Positions 24,088 through 35,290 of a stretch of 64,000 nt of DNA are shown one piece after another (positions within the stretch are counted from its first letter, which is position 1; the number at the start of each line of letters is the position of its first letter). The position numbers were made by a program, and so were the translations under genes. The stretch covers positions 2,542,001 to 2,606,000 of the forward strand of contig NC_085923.1 of the NCBI RefSeq assembly GCF_035222485.1, in the 5' to 3' direction. Below the pieces are notes generated by a model that was not told the origin of the DNA, made no database searches, and saw nothing but the letters and a program-made list of their open reading frames with translations. Source of the stretch: Podospora pseudoanserina. Its lineage: Eukaryota; Ascomycota; Sordariomycetes; Sordariales; Podosporaceae.

Positions 24088-26342
24088 TCATGTTTGATTA
24101 AATCCAAGTTCCTCGTCCAAGACTGTATGATGGTCTGTCGTTGATATCAGTTCAATCCTCTTGCCCCCGGGTTTTCGGGTGTTAGTCAGCATCGCCTGGA
24201 AGGCATTGATACGAGCTTCGAGTGCATTTTCAGATGTTATTGACTGTTGGGAGCTGTGGGGGTATATTCCATCGAAATCCTCGAAGCTCGCATGTTCCCT
24301 GATTACGATATCGTCGTCCATTGCAACATCATCGTCCGAGTTTGATCCAGAAGGAGAGGGTTGGGTATCAAGCGCTGAAGTTGAATGTCCGTTGGCATCC
24401 ATAACTGGAAGCTGTTGATGAACTGCTGACAATTCTGTTTCTCCAGCAGGCACTTCCAGTATATGTCGTTGCGAACTTTCCGTGGAAGCGGTCGTGGCCT
24501 GTGTATCCAGCATATCTTGACTGGCACATCCTAGCTTCGCACGTTTTCCGAGGATAACCTTGTCGTGTCGAAACACACTGTCAGAACACTGTGCCCCAAA
24601 GAGACCCTCGATGGTGATGTCTTCCTCGATCCACCGGCGTAAATCGACAGTACAAGGCCAAATATCTCTGGGCTTGAAGGCATCTGTCAGCTCGCAGAGC
24701 TCAGGGAATGATGAGTGGCGAGAGTATGGGAATGTTATGGTTCTTGGAAGCGCCACTGCATTCGATTCATTCAGTGAATGCTGTTTGTTTTGTGGCTTCA
24801 GTTTCTTCGTGATCGCATGAAGCCCATCGGCAAGTTTGATTTCGTCCTTGTCATCGAGAGCTGACCGTTCAAGATCAAGAGGTACTTTTCGCCCACTCGC
24901 AACGGCACCCAGGAGAAAATGACGTATTTGCTCTTGCATCGAATTCGACACCTCCTCTGTATCACAAAGTCTTCAAATGTCAGTCAAGACTCGGCTCTCA
25001 GCACAAGAGAACGACTCACATTTCCAGAAGAGATCCTATATCTTCCAGAAATAGGTAATCTAGTTCTGCCTCCCTCTGCAGGTCCTCTCCGCCGCCACCG
25101 ACACCGAGCTCTGCAATATCTTGTCCATTGGAGAGACGCGTAACTATGGGCTGGATCCAGACCACAGAAGAGAGGTTTTTCTGCACAGTTGGGCAGTAAT
25201 TTCCCTTCTCGCAGCTATGCAGTCGGACGTTCTGATCGAGTGTGAGACAACCTGAGTGGTAGGTATTTCCACACATGAATCCGACAAGGGCAGGGGCTTC
25301 ATGGGAGAGGTGAAACTGTGTCCCGAATCTGTTGTCGGTATCCTTGGCCACGAGAGATTGATAAATTGACATCTTGTAGTCATCCACATGAATCTGTCCT
25401 AGCATCAGCAAGAGCCTTTTGCTGACGATGAGAAGCTCGTACCTTGGTTTTAAGGGCTTTGGACAATACGATCCAGACGTCTTCGTAACTGTGCTTGAGT
25501 CAGCAAGGTATTACAGTGGCTCCTGTCAAAAGATGTACCCGTATGTCCAGGCTTGAAAGTGGAAGATGGTGTCTGTAGGGTACTTTGACACCTTCTCCAG
25601 CAGTTCGCGAATGCCCTCAGACTTTGGAGGAAAGTCGACGTCATCGACAAAAGACGTATCAATATAAATTGTATCCAATGTCTTGAGCCCACAAGAATAC
25701 TCAATTAGCGGTGGTGATCTTGCTATGGCACTCACGAACCACGGCTCGCTTCTGATATCACCGGTGTAAAGCGCTGCCTTGCCTCCACCTTCGAACACTA
25801 CGACTGTCAGTATTATGAATAAGATGGCGGAGCATTCTGGCAGACGTACGAAACATAACAGCGCCGGGGCAGTGGTTCGCATTGAACAAGGTAACTTGAA
25901 TGCGGTTGCCTGGCTCGAGCTCCAACACAGTGGGTGTTTCTAAAGGTAGCGGCTTCTACAGTTCACTCAGTAATCGTGCCGCCCAGTGGACAAACTCGAG
26001 ACTCATACCAATAGGGTCTTGAGGTGACGGTATGTTTGGACTCGGGCCTCTAAGATGCCCTTGGCGTAGTTGATGCGACATGGAAATCGTTCAAGTCGAA
26101 GGAGCATCTCTTTAGTGGCCGCGGAACAATAAACACTGGACATCTCCAAGTTAGAATTATCCAAGAGAGCGCAATCATAGGGAAACATACAATGGTGACC
26201 GTAAAGTCTCCAGACCAGCGAGGTGGTCGCTGTGGATATGGCTAAGAAAGCAGGCGAGTGGAGGGCGGAGATCTGGGCGGGGGCGAAAGAAGTCGACCCT
26301 GATGTCCGGAAATTCGGCTACTAATCCATTGAAGGTCGACAT
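24088..26342 (-). CDS. Artemis-type DNA-repair metallo-beta-lactamase/beta-CASP nuclease
   Basis: Seven exons on the minus strand: 26342-26191, 26135-26009, 25955-25850, 25797-25539, 25488-25443, 25393-25020 and 24970-24088, giving 648 residues. All introns are 49-55 nt and all phases join. The start MSTFNGLVAEFPDIRVD resembles vertebrate Artemis. Metal-binding motif 2 is HIHSDH at residues 35-40, motif 3 is NANHCPGAVMFLFEG with H121, and motif 4 is LYTGD with D142. The beta-CASP part continues through TYGYEDVWIVLSK to SRHSSFPELCELTDAFKPRD and ends in WPCTVD; Val at the motif C position is typical of DNA-acting members. The last 150 residues are acidic and disordered. The family trims or opens DNA ends in end joining and crosslink repair. 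Pso2/SNM1 is the alternative, but the N-terminus argues for Artemis. It is divergent from the P450 gene. Confidence 0.9.
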
Positions 26343-26998
26343 GACTGCTGTGTCTTGCTGAAGAAGTGAACTGCCTCATGATTGTTTTGCTACTCCAAAG
26401 TGGCCGTCTGAGTGTCCCCTGGCAGTTCCAGGCGAGACAGGAAAGGATGATGCTTGTCGTTAAAGCTCCAGCCCCACACAAGCTATCGACGCCAAAAACG
26501 GCTCGTGCCCCGCCCCCGCGTTGGTGTCGCCTGCCAATACAGTCTTGGCCTTCCAAAGTTCCTCGTCTTCAACTTGGCATCTGTGCTCTGTCAAGCCACC
26601 GAGTGGCTAAGATGATCTGTTGGACTGCCACGATTTCCTACTCCAGAGACACACTGCTAGATCAGGATATTTCCCTATCTCCTCGCATTGCACTGCGTTG
26701 CACTCATGACGCATGTCCGATGAAATATTGGAGAAACGGCCAGCAGACATTGGCCCAAGCGCCCCCGCTATTCCCAGGATGGCAGCCAACGGTGCATCAG
26801 CGTCATCTTCAACCCCTGGGCTATCGCTGGCGGCTCTCTGGCGGCACCGATCCGTTTCATATCCGGCGCTGTTAAGGAACAGCAGCCCGCCCGCCCATCC
26901 ATCATCGCCATGCTACATTTCATCCAAACTCCCGTCCCAATCACTGCATCTTTTGCCCCTCCATCGCTGGGCTTCCGCGTCGCTTGATCCCCCAAGTC
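26343..26998. promoter_or_regulatory. Divergent promoter between the Artemis-type gene and the P450
   Basis: A 656-bp gap between two divergent start codons. It must carry both promoters unless transcripts overlap. I could assign no specific binding sites. Confidence 0.5.
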
Positions 26999-28723
26999 AT
27001 GGCTGTCGCTCTTAGCTCCCAGGTCCTGGAGTCGCTGCTAACCCCGGGGCGCCTGGTTCTTCTTTCCGTCCTGTTTGTGGTGGTCTCATTCATCGTCGAC
27101 ATTTCCCGGTTACCCAGCTGTCCAGACTCTCTCCCTCGCGTGGGATTTGGTCGAGGCCTGGTCGCGTCTGTCAAGAACTGGGTGTATTATGTTTCGCGCT
27201 ATAATGATTGGATTGCCGATGGTTATGAGAAGGTGCGCACCGTACTCTTATCCCTACTGCGAGGCGTCTGCGTGGCGTCCTACTGACATAGACGTGCGGT
27301 AGTACAACAAGAAGGGTCGTGCCTTTGTGGCTCCTAATTCCCCGAGCCGCCCTCTAGAGATTGTGGTTCCCAAGTCCCAAACAGCGTGGATGCTCGAACA
27401 GCCAGACCGAGTGCTCTCTACAAAAGAAGCTCATCGCGACTCTCTATTTAACGACTACCAGTTTGGAGTTGACGATCAGTTTCCGATTCGCACGATACAC
27501 AAGCACCTTGCCCGCAATATTGTCAATTTGCTACCTGGAATCCAGAAAGAGGTTCATGCCTCCATCGACGATGTCTATGGGACAGATACGGAGAACTGGA
27601 GGACGCTGAATATCTGGAACTCTTTGATTGGCATCGTCTCCAGAGTTACAAACCGAATGCTGGTCGGCGATCCGCTTTGCCATAATGAAGAGTTCCTCAA
27701 GAACCAGGTGGCCTTCGCTGACGCTATCGTTCGCAATGGCTTGATCATGAACTTCTTCCCGAAGGTGTTCCACCCCATTGTCGGCCCTCTTGTCACCATT
27801 ACAAACCGCCGAGCATGGCGCAAGACCTACGAAATCGGGAAGCCTGTCATAGAGCAACGTCTCCGGGACATGGGACGCATAGACTCTGGCGCTGACGTGC
27901 AAGTTCCAGAAGATATGCTCACCTGGCTCATCCGACAGGCCAAAGCCGAAGGCGCAGCAGAAGAACTCAGCCCGGTCATGCTCTCCAAGCGCCTGCTACC
28001 CGTCGAGTTTGCCGCTATTCATACAACGGTGCTAACAGCTTCGAATGTTCTTCTCGACCTCGCATCATCAGACCCATCTCTGGGCTACATCGACGCCATT
28101 CGCAAAGAGACCTCCCAGGCCTTGAGGGAAGGAAATGGTCACTGGACGAAGGACAGCCTAGCAAATCTCCATCTTACAGACAGCGCTATCAAGGAAAGCA
28201 TGCGCGTTAGTTATTTCGCCAGGTGCTTGACCCACAGGAAGGTGATTGCACCTGAAGGAGTGACGAATCCAACAGAGGGATGGCACGCGCCCGAGGGGTC
28301 ATTTCTCACCCTGGACCTTGCTGGAGTACATCTTGATCCAGAAGCGTTTCCTGAGCCCGAGAAGTATGATGCCTTCCGGTTTGTGAAGTTGAGAGAGCAG
28401 CTTGATCCGAAGAATCCTGAGGAGGCAATGAAGATCAAGAGACTGGGGATGGTAACTACGAGCCCGGAACACTTGACCTTCAGCCATGGGAGGCACGCAT
28501 GGTATGCTTTCTATCCTGTGGCAATTATGTATCGGCATGCACTAACATTCAGAATAGCCCTGGGAGGTTCTTTGTCGCGCATGAGTTGAAGATGATCCTG
28601 GCGTATTTACTAAATAATTACGACATCAAGCATATAGAGAAAAGGCCGCAGAACGACTGGGTGGGCGCCACTGTTATTCCGCCAATGGCAGCCACGTTAG
28701 AGGTCAAGAGGAGGAAGATTTGA
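26999..28723 (+). CDS. Cytochrome P450 monooxygenase, membrane anchored
   Basis: Exons 26999-27232, 27303-28501 and 28558-28723 give 532 residues. An N-terminal membrane anchor (about residues 15-37, LVLLSVLFVVVSFIV) precedes the body. The I-helix segment is FAAIHTTVLTASN, with His-Thr-Thr in place of the usual Glu/Asp-Thr-Thr, as in fungal P450s of the ent-kaurene-oxidase-like group. The K-helix ExxR is KESMR. The heme loop FSHGRHACPG is complete only after splicing: the codon for the heme-ligating Cys478 is split TG|C by the second intron. The enzyme would oxidise a small hydrophobic molecule at the ER membrane with NADPH-P450 reductase. The substrate is unknown. No polyketide or peptide synthase or terpene cyclase gene is nearby, so it does not look like part of a cluster in this window. 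Confidence 0.92.
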
Positions 28724-29947
28724 TTGCGGCTTCTACATTGGGTACTTGGAGGTTATCTTTGGGTATATACAGGACGACTTTCACGACTTTCACTTTTCAA
28801 GATGAGCGCAGCGTTGGGTTGGATATCTAGATTGATTTAGGATATTCAGGGATGAGGTTTTCCGCAACGACCGATATTTATTATGATACAAGCTTTACAG
28901 CATCACAACCAACGACTTGAACTACAGCAACAAGGTCAATATATATATACAGTTTCACCCTTGGTATGATAGTGTTTGGGGAGTTTCGGCACCATGGCGG
29001 TGATGCACAAGGGAACGGAGAGAGTGGAGGGCAATGAGGCGGAACAGTATATTGTAAGGTACAAGGCCACATACCATCTCCCGTTGTTTGTCTAGAGCAT
29101 CGCCGAAATCGAGGGTCCTTTCAGTCTGGTCTTTTTGACCATGCACCCTTATTCATTCCCTTTAGAGCTCAGGACGGGACATCTTTCACAACACCGGACG
29201 TCAATAGCCAAAAAGGGCCCCCATGCCTCCAGATTATCTTGGGAGTCAAAGGACCAAATAATCCTCCTGCACCCCAAGGTCAAAGGAGATACTTGATGGA
29301 TCTTCCGCCCGAATTACGTGAAATGATTTTTGACTTGCTGATCAGTCTTGAAAGGCTACAGAAAGCCTAAAAGACTGCAACAAGTTCAAAATATCTACAG
29401 TAAGTTGAAAGACCACAACAGTCTTAAAACCTCACCAAACTGTAGCATTTCAAAAAAAGAAGAAGCACAACTTCAATTCAGAACACCCAACCTACTAAAT
29501 CACTGATCATATCCCTTGGTTGACCCAGTTCCTCCCTCTTACTCTCTCATCAGAGTTCAAATGAATGGCAGTAGCATCAATGCTACCCAGAGCCCCAAAC
29601 CTTCCGTCAAATTCTAGGTACCTTGTAACACAACAACAACAACAACCATCACCCTCCAAACTAGGTAATCTGCTCGCACCCTCATCTCTTCCTATTTCCT
29701 TGCCCGCCCCCAACGGCAAATAAAAAAAAGAATGAGTAACAGCAACTACCTTTCCACACCCACCACCACCACCACCACCACCAGGGTGACAGCCTGCGTA
29801 ACCACACCTTCTTTCTCAGTCTGTGATACCAAGCCCTCCCCTCCCCGCAAAAAAAAAAAAAAGAACAAAAAACTTCCAGACCGACCCGGTAACACAACAT
29901 TCTCGCCTCATCCCACTCATCGTTGAAGCCCAACACCACCACCATCG
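28724..29947. other. Intergenic region between P450 and tyrosinase
   Basis: Contains a truncated F-box/2EXR-like fragment (29038-29370) and simple repeats of CAA (about 29631-29645) and CAC (about 29759-29781). No intact gene is seen. Confidence 0.5.
29038..29370 (+). pseudogene. Truncated F-box/2EXR-like gene fragment
   Basis: One frame is open from the stop at 29035 to the stop at 29368. Its only in-frame ATG (29296) begins MDLPPELREMIFDLLISLER, which matches the N-terminal core of fungal F-box-like/2EXR proteins (L-P-x-E-L-R-x-x-I). The reading then stops, leaving a 24-residue peptide, while normal members run to hundreds of residues. The upstream part of the frame has no start codon. It is either a gene relic or a first exon whose continuation I cannot find. 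Confidence 0.4.
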
Positions 29948-32253
29948 TCACTTCCACCGCACCACACCTCGCCTCAAACTTCTGGTCTCATTCACCCCCA
30001 ACTCCTGCCTCACTTCCACAGGCCACCTCGTCACCTTCCCATTAAACACCGGAAAACTCGACAAATTCGTCCGCGGCGCATACTCCATGTCCAACACCAC
30101 AACCCCCAAACTAGGCACATTCCCCACCGATACCTCCTCCCCATCCGCCTATTCCCCCCATCATCATCAGTTAGCATCTTTCTCTTCTTCCCTCACAAGT
30201 CTCAAAAAGTATAGGGTAGTGACTCACCCCCTTGATCCCAATTCCCACCTCCCTCTTCAAATACCCAACCACACTCTCCCTGTCCAAATCCTTCAAAGTT
30301 CCATTCCCAACCCTAATGTCCTGCACCGGCACGCTCTCCCTCGCCACCCCCTCACACGGCATCCCCAGCAGCGTCATCCGTCCAATGCTCTCCCCCCTGA
30401 TAAACAAACTCACCGTCGCCGGCAACCTCCCCGCCAGCTCCCCCCTCTCCACGCTCATCTCCACCACCCAATAATCCCTCGTCGTTCCCTTGCCCATCCG
30501 GTTCAAAGGTCCCGTCTCCAGAGTAGTCGCCCCGTCATCCCCAGCCATGTCCCCGTAAAGCGCATTCACCTTTGCCCTGACCTGCTCCGCCCTCGTCTCA
30601 GCCGGGAGACTCCAATCGGGCAGTTCCGGATACGTGTACCCAAACACGCTGACATTAGCGACAGTGTTACTCGTGTGGAACTCTAGTAGCGTGCTGTTGC
30701 CATTGGTGGTGGCGGCAGATGGAGCCCGGAAAAAGGGCTTGAGTGGGCTGTCAGCCGTGATCACCGTGTTGGCAGGAGTTCCAAACTGCCCGCCAGACAA
30801 AGCGCTGCTTGTAAACATCGAGTTGTTGTAGTAAATTGTTTGCCACATGGCCACCAGCCTGTCGACGTTGCAGTGGTGTAGCATACTGGAGACTTGTTAG
30901 CCAACGACAACAAAAGAAAAAGGGAAAAGGGTGTAACACACAACAGCGGCTCAAAGGCCGACCAGTTAATATCGGCCATGGTCCCGTTATTGCACCCTGC
31001 ACGAAGATGAATCAAGTTGTGGGCATTCTCAAAGCTCGAGCTGCTCATCCCGTCATAGGTGTTGACCCGAGTAAAGACATCATACTACGACAACTTCCCC
31101 ATTAGCCGCCGGCCCAACCATGCTCATCAAGCCATCTGAAGCTAGGTGCCTTACCACACTCCCTGTCAAATCCCTCGCCGCCAAAAGTAACCCCTCGTTG
31201 GACTCGTTGGCATCATTTAGCACACCCCCAGATCGAGAACATCGTATTGTCTGCGGGTAGTGCGTCAGGGCGCTATCACCAAATCCCTCTTCAACCTTTA
31301 ATCGTTGAAACTTGTAAGTGTATAGCGGGTTCGGTATGACTCTTCGTCCCTCTGGTGCCTGCACCGTCATGTTGAGCCTTGTAGCTGCTACAGGCAACGC
31401 TGGATTCATCGCCCAGTCCCAGTATGGCTGCCGCAACGACTCTGCCGCTGCCATGTACTCGGGAAGCAGATCTGGGGGGTATCTAGACGCGATGTCAACC
31501 GCGCGAGCCACCAATATTTGCTACCGAGAGAAAACATGTGAGTTTCGTGGGGGTCAAGGAATCAAGCAGGGCAAATGCAATGCCACCAACGTACCTCAAA
31601 CAGAGCTACATATGGCCTATGCCAAGTTTGAAAAAGAAGTTCCTTTTATGTCACAGATCAGCAAACCACTCTCAGTACCCCCCACAATCCTAAACCGAAA
31701 GCCTCGTTGGGCATACATACACCATGAGGACAAAACCCCCTATTAGAAGGCGCCCCATCTACATGCCCTACTCCGTTCCACGCACTGTGGGGATAACCAT
31801 GAATACCTGGGCAAAAGCCGTCAGCAAGCTATTGCCGAATTTGGGAGGTTGTGATGCCGAGACGGTGTCATGTATTACCCACCTGCTACCGCGAAGTACG
31901 ATAACTCGTTCGTCTCGTTGAGCGCCTGTAATTCTGATAGGGCCAGAATGTAGAGATGCCTACACATTGACAAATCAGATCCCCAGACTCCCGGCTGTCA
32001 AAATTTCTGTGTCATGGTAATACCATTGTGCCCCTCCCTTTGCCCATAGCCCATTGATATTGAGTCTGGCTGGAGGTTTCCCTGTAACCTTGTCAATGCC
32101 CGTCCTGACGCCGATCACAGGAATAGGGGTCGCGGAGGCTAGCGCAGGTGACGATGAGGGTGATGATGGGGGCGAGGACGCGGGGGTTGTCGACTGAGCC
32201 GCAGCCCATGGGAGGGCCACGGCCACCATGCAGAGTGAAGCGGTCCTCCGCAT
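29948..32253 (-). CDS. Secreted tyrosinase (type 3 copper oxidase)
   Basis: Eight exons on the minus strand: 32253-32024, 31959-31883, 31806-31721, 31642-31595, 31520-31155, 31084-30942, 30885-30228 and 30148-29948, giving 602 residues. All seven introns (56-79 nt) join in frame. A signal peptide (SLCMVAVALPWAAAQ) leads into a Ser/Pro/Thr linker. The CuA ligands are H105 (IHGYPH), H130 (CPHG) and H139 (TWHRPY). The CuB ligands are H291 and H295 (ENAHNLIHL) and H321 in MLHHCNVDR, preceded by EPLF where the family usually has DPxF. Tyrosinases oxidise monophenols and diphenols to quinones, often for melanin. The C-terminal third (from about residue 440) is the non-catalytic domain and ends in an N-glycosylation-type NET. 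The signal peptide suggests export, unlike the classic intracellular Neurospora enzyme. Confidence 0.9.
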
Positions 32254-35200
32254 TGCTTCCAGGAGAGATACAACCACACCGATGACTCAGTCAGGCATGA
32301 AAGTACTGCAAAAGGGAGTGAAAAGAGAAGAAGGCGGGGAGTCGGCAACTATACCGCCAAGCCCTTTCAGGAGAGAAAGCGGGCTGCCTCTTCCGCTTTA
32401 TCATAGTGGCGAAGAACCCGCCCTCCTGGACGACGCCAGTTCTTGTGGGGTCCGCTTCTGCAGGGAAAACTGTAACAATATCACCAACTTTGTGGTCTTG
32501 GGCACAGGACCTTCTCGCTGAATCATACATGCCATACGGATGAGTGACTCTTCCGGTGTCCGAACTTCAGGTGGGTAGCCACGAGCAGCAGTAGTGGGGG
32601 ATGTCCGATAAAGGGAAGCATGTCTGAGAATAGAAAGGCTGTGTCGATGTTTCGCCGCTGTCGTCTCTGTTTGTTGTTGTTTATGGGGTGTGTAGTGTAA
32701 CCAGGCCCCGGGAGGACGGGCGTCTGCGTCCCGCGGCAATGGGGTTTTCGTAGAGGATAATTGATCCAGAGGCTGCAGGCCTCTCGTATCGCTTTCTATG
32801 TCTTGTGCGCTTCAAAAAGAACAAGCACGGCGCTGTCATCACACTCCTTCTGCTGGTTGCCGACAGGATAAGGCCACGGCTGACCCACGAGGGCACAACA
32901 CGAAAGCAGGCCGACCGTTTCTCCTGTCGAGGTGGTGTTTGGATAGAAGGCGGGCGGGACCTGCGGCATGGCGACATGGAAGACGGGTTATCACATCCCA
33001 TGACTTCCTTGCTCTCCCCCGTCGTGTTTCCGGCGTCTTGGTATCTTGTCGTCGGGCGTCATCTGCCGTGATAGCTCCTTAGGCTGGATGGACCATGCTG
33101 ACAGCGTGGGGGTGACGGCGACAAAGTTTGCTTCCTGTGCCAGGCCATAGGTCCGGGCTCGGCCCGTCGTCATTGTACGTCTGTATCGGTGGAAAGCCAC
33201 GCCATGATGGGTAAGGGAATGACTAAATTTAAGAACAAGAAAAATAAGAGAAGACACGGGGCCCAACGAAGGCCTTTGCAGATGCCGTGTGCTAGCCCAA
33301 CTCCCCGACAATGCCAGGGAAGCGTGAGTGTGGCTTGCTCCTTCCCAAGTTCTTCAACAGTCTAGGCTGAAGCGGAGTCAGGAATGGAAGGAGCACATCA
33401 GCTCTCTCATCAGCCTCTCATGAGAGTCAGTCACCAACGGCGAAACCCGCTGAGACCGAACAGTCCATCCTCTCCAGTTCGCTACCTATGTCTGAAATGT
33501 TTTACACAGCACCTCGGTCTTCTCTCAGCAACGACACCGCTCATTATGCGAACATAGTGACACAATACTCGCTGTGTGTCTCTGTGGGACCTGTATCTAC
33601 CTCACCTTGGCACTGAACTTTCCTTCCTCATGAAGAACCGAAGTCAAAATCCTAGTTAGCCGCCTTAAACCCAAGGCCAAGAAACAAAAAAAGGGGCCCC
33701 AAAGTTGCCCCGCCATTTGGTTGTCGTCGAGCAGCAGCTCCCCCCCTTCCCCCCATCTGCCCCTCCCTTCCCGCAACGCGGGGAAGTCCTAGCTCTCCCG
33801 CTTTGGCATCCGCGCCTAGCTCGGGGGTTCAATGTCAGGGAAAAAATATACCTACCCCTGTGCCTTTAATTTCCCAATGCACTTGCAAATGTACTTGTGA
33901 TTTTTGGGCCGAAAACGCGTGGGTTTAGCTGCTTGTGGTGAATGCAACATTCGGAGTGTTGATGCCTACCGGTGGTGGCCAGAGAGGGAGGGGGCTCGCC
34001 TCAAGGTATACAGATACGTGGTCTGTGACACCCGGATATCTCCTGTATCTATCTACCGACCAAGTTAATCTGTTGTTGACTTCCGGGACTCGGACAAATT
34101 CCCCAGATCCTACAAGTTTGCGCAGCACCGAGTCGTCCCAAGGCGTGGTACTTTTGAGGGGGAGCAAGAAGGGTGTTTGTCACCTTTGAACTGGAGTGAC
34201 TTGCCATGCGGGGTCAAGAAAGAGATCGGGCTGCCATACAATTCCCATGTGATTGATATTGAATGAGGGGCTCATGGGCGTGTCCGGTGTCAAAAAGACT
34301 CCTCTGCTAAGCATGAGCCCATAGTCCTCCCTCGCCGTGTTCGGTGCCGACCATCCGAGTCCAAAACCGACTGCCCACTTTTCATGTCGTGAAGGCGAGT
34401 GTTGAGCATGGATGCCGTTGTCCAACCAGGTCGAAAGCAGCGGGACCTGCAGCTTTTTTATCGTGCTGTTATATTGTATCGCCTTGGTATGAACTGACAC
34501 TCTCGGTGCAAGATAGATTGCTAATCCCGTGACACGGATCTTGGCGTCTTCCTGCCCACCACATGCTGTGTGATGTGACCAAAGGGCATCCTGTTAATAA
34601 TAAGTTGGCATCAGGAACAACGCGGCAACAATATTTCGAAAGTCGGAATGAGAGGAGTAAGTTGACAGGATTGAAGTTGAGTAGGCAGAGTCTGTCCTCT
34701 TCATGCTGCAGCCCTCATAGTTGGTACAAGGGTAAAAGGGACAATCCAATGAGCGTAAGCAAGAGCAAAGAATGATGGATCAAGAAACAAGTAAAGCAAT
34801 CAATTAACTTTTTGCTGGCTTCCATAGCAGAAAATACCCAAATCGTGGTGATGAGAAATGAAAAGAAATATGATATCCAAGGAAAAGTTCCCATAAAGTA
34901 ACCCCTGCAAAGTGCCCTGTGCATTTATGACGCCGAGAGATGATGATCTCTATCTTGCCTTTTCCCCAGCTCTTTCCGGTAGCCAATTGTCCCAAGTGAA
35001 TATCTCGCCCCGAAAACGCCAGCTGCCTTGATGTGCCCGCGTATGCCTCTTTATCCCATACCAGGAGGCTTCCTCTGCGCCAACTTGTGTCCCAACAACA
35101 AAAGTATCCAGCAGAGGCAGTAGTAATGGTATATCCCTGTTCATAGCCCCTCAAAATAGCGATAAAAAAGAAACATGCTGTGCTCCGTCTGACAGAAAGA

Positions 35201-35290
35201 GACGGGAGAAACTGCGGGCGCCTTGGCCCGGTTGAACTCGGCGGATGCCCGCATCCCTGACGCTGTGTTGTGTGGGTAGTGCCGTGTACC
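32254..35290. other. Gene-free stretch between tyrosinase and the DapA-family gene
   Basis: About 3 kb with only short frames lacking family motifs, plus C-rich blocks near 33735-33770. Probably the tyrosinase promoter and the 3' flank of the aldolase gene. Confidence 0.45.

Noticed and set aside
26984-26998. Earlier start for the P450
   Set aside because: The upstream codon at 26984 is TTG, not ATG; the first ATG is at 26999 and leads straight into the membrane anchor.
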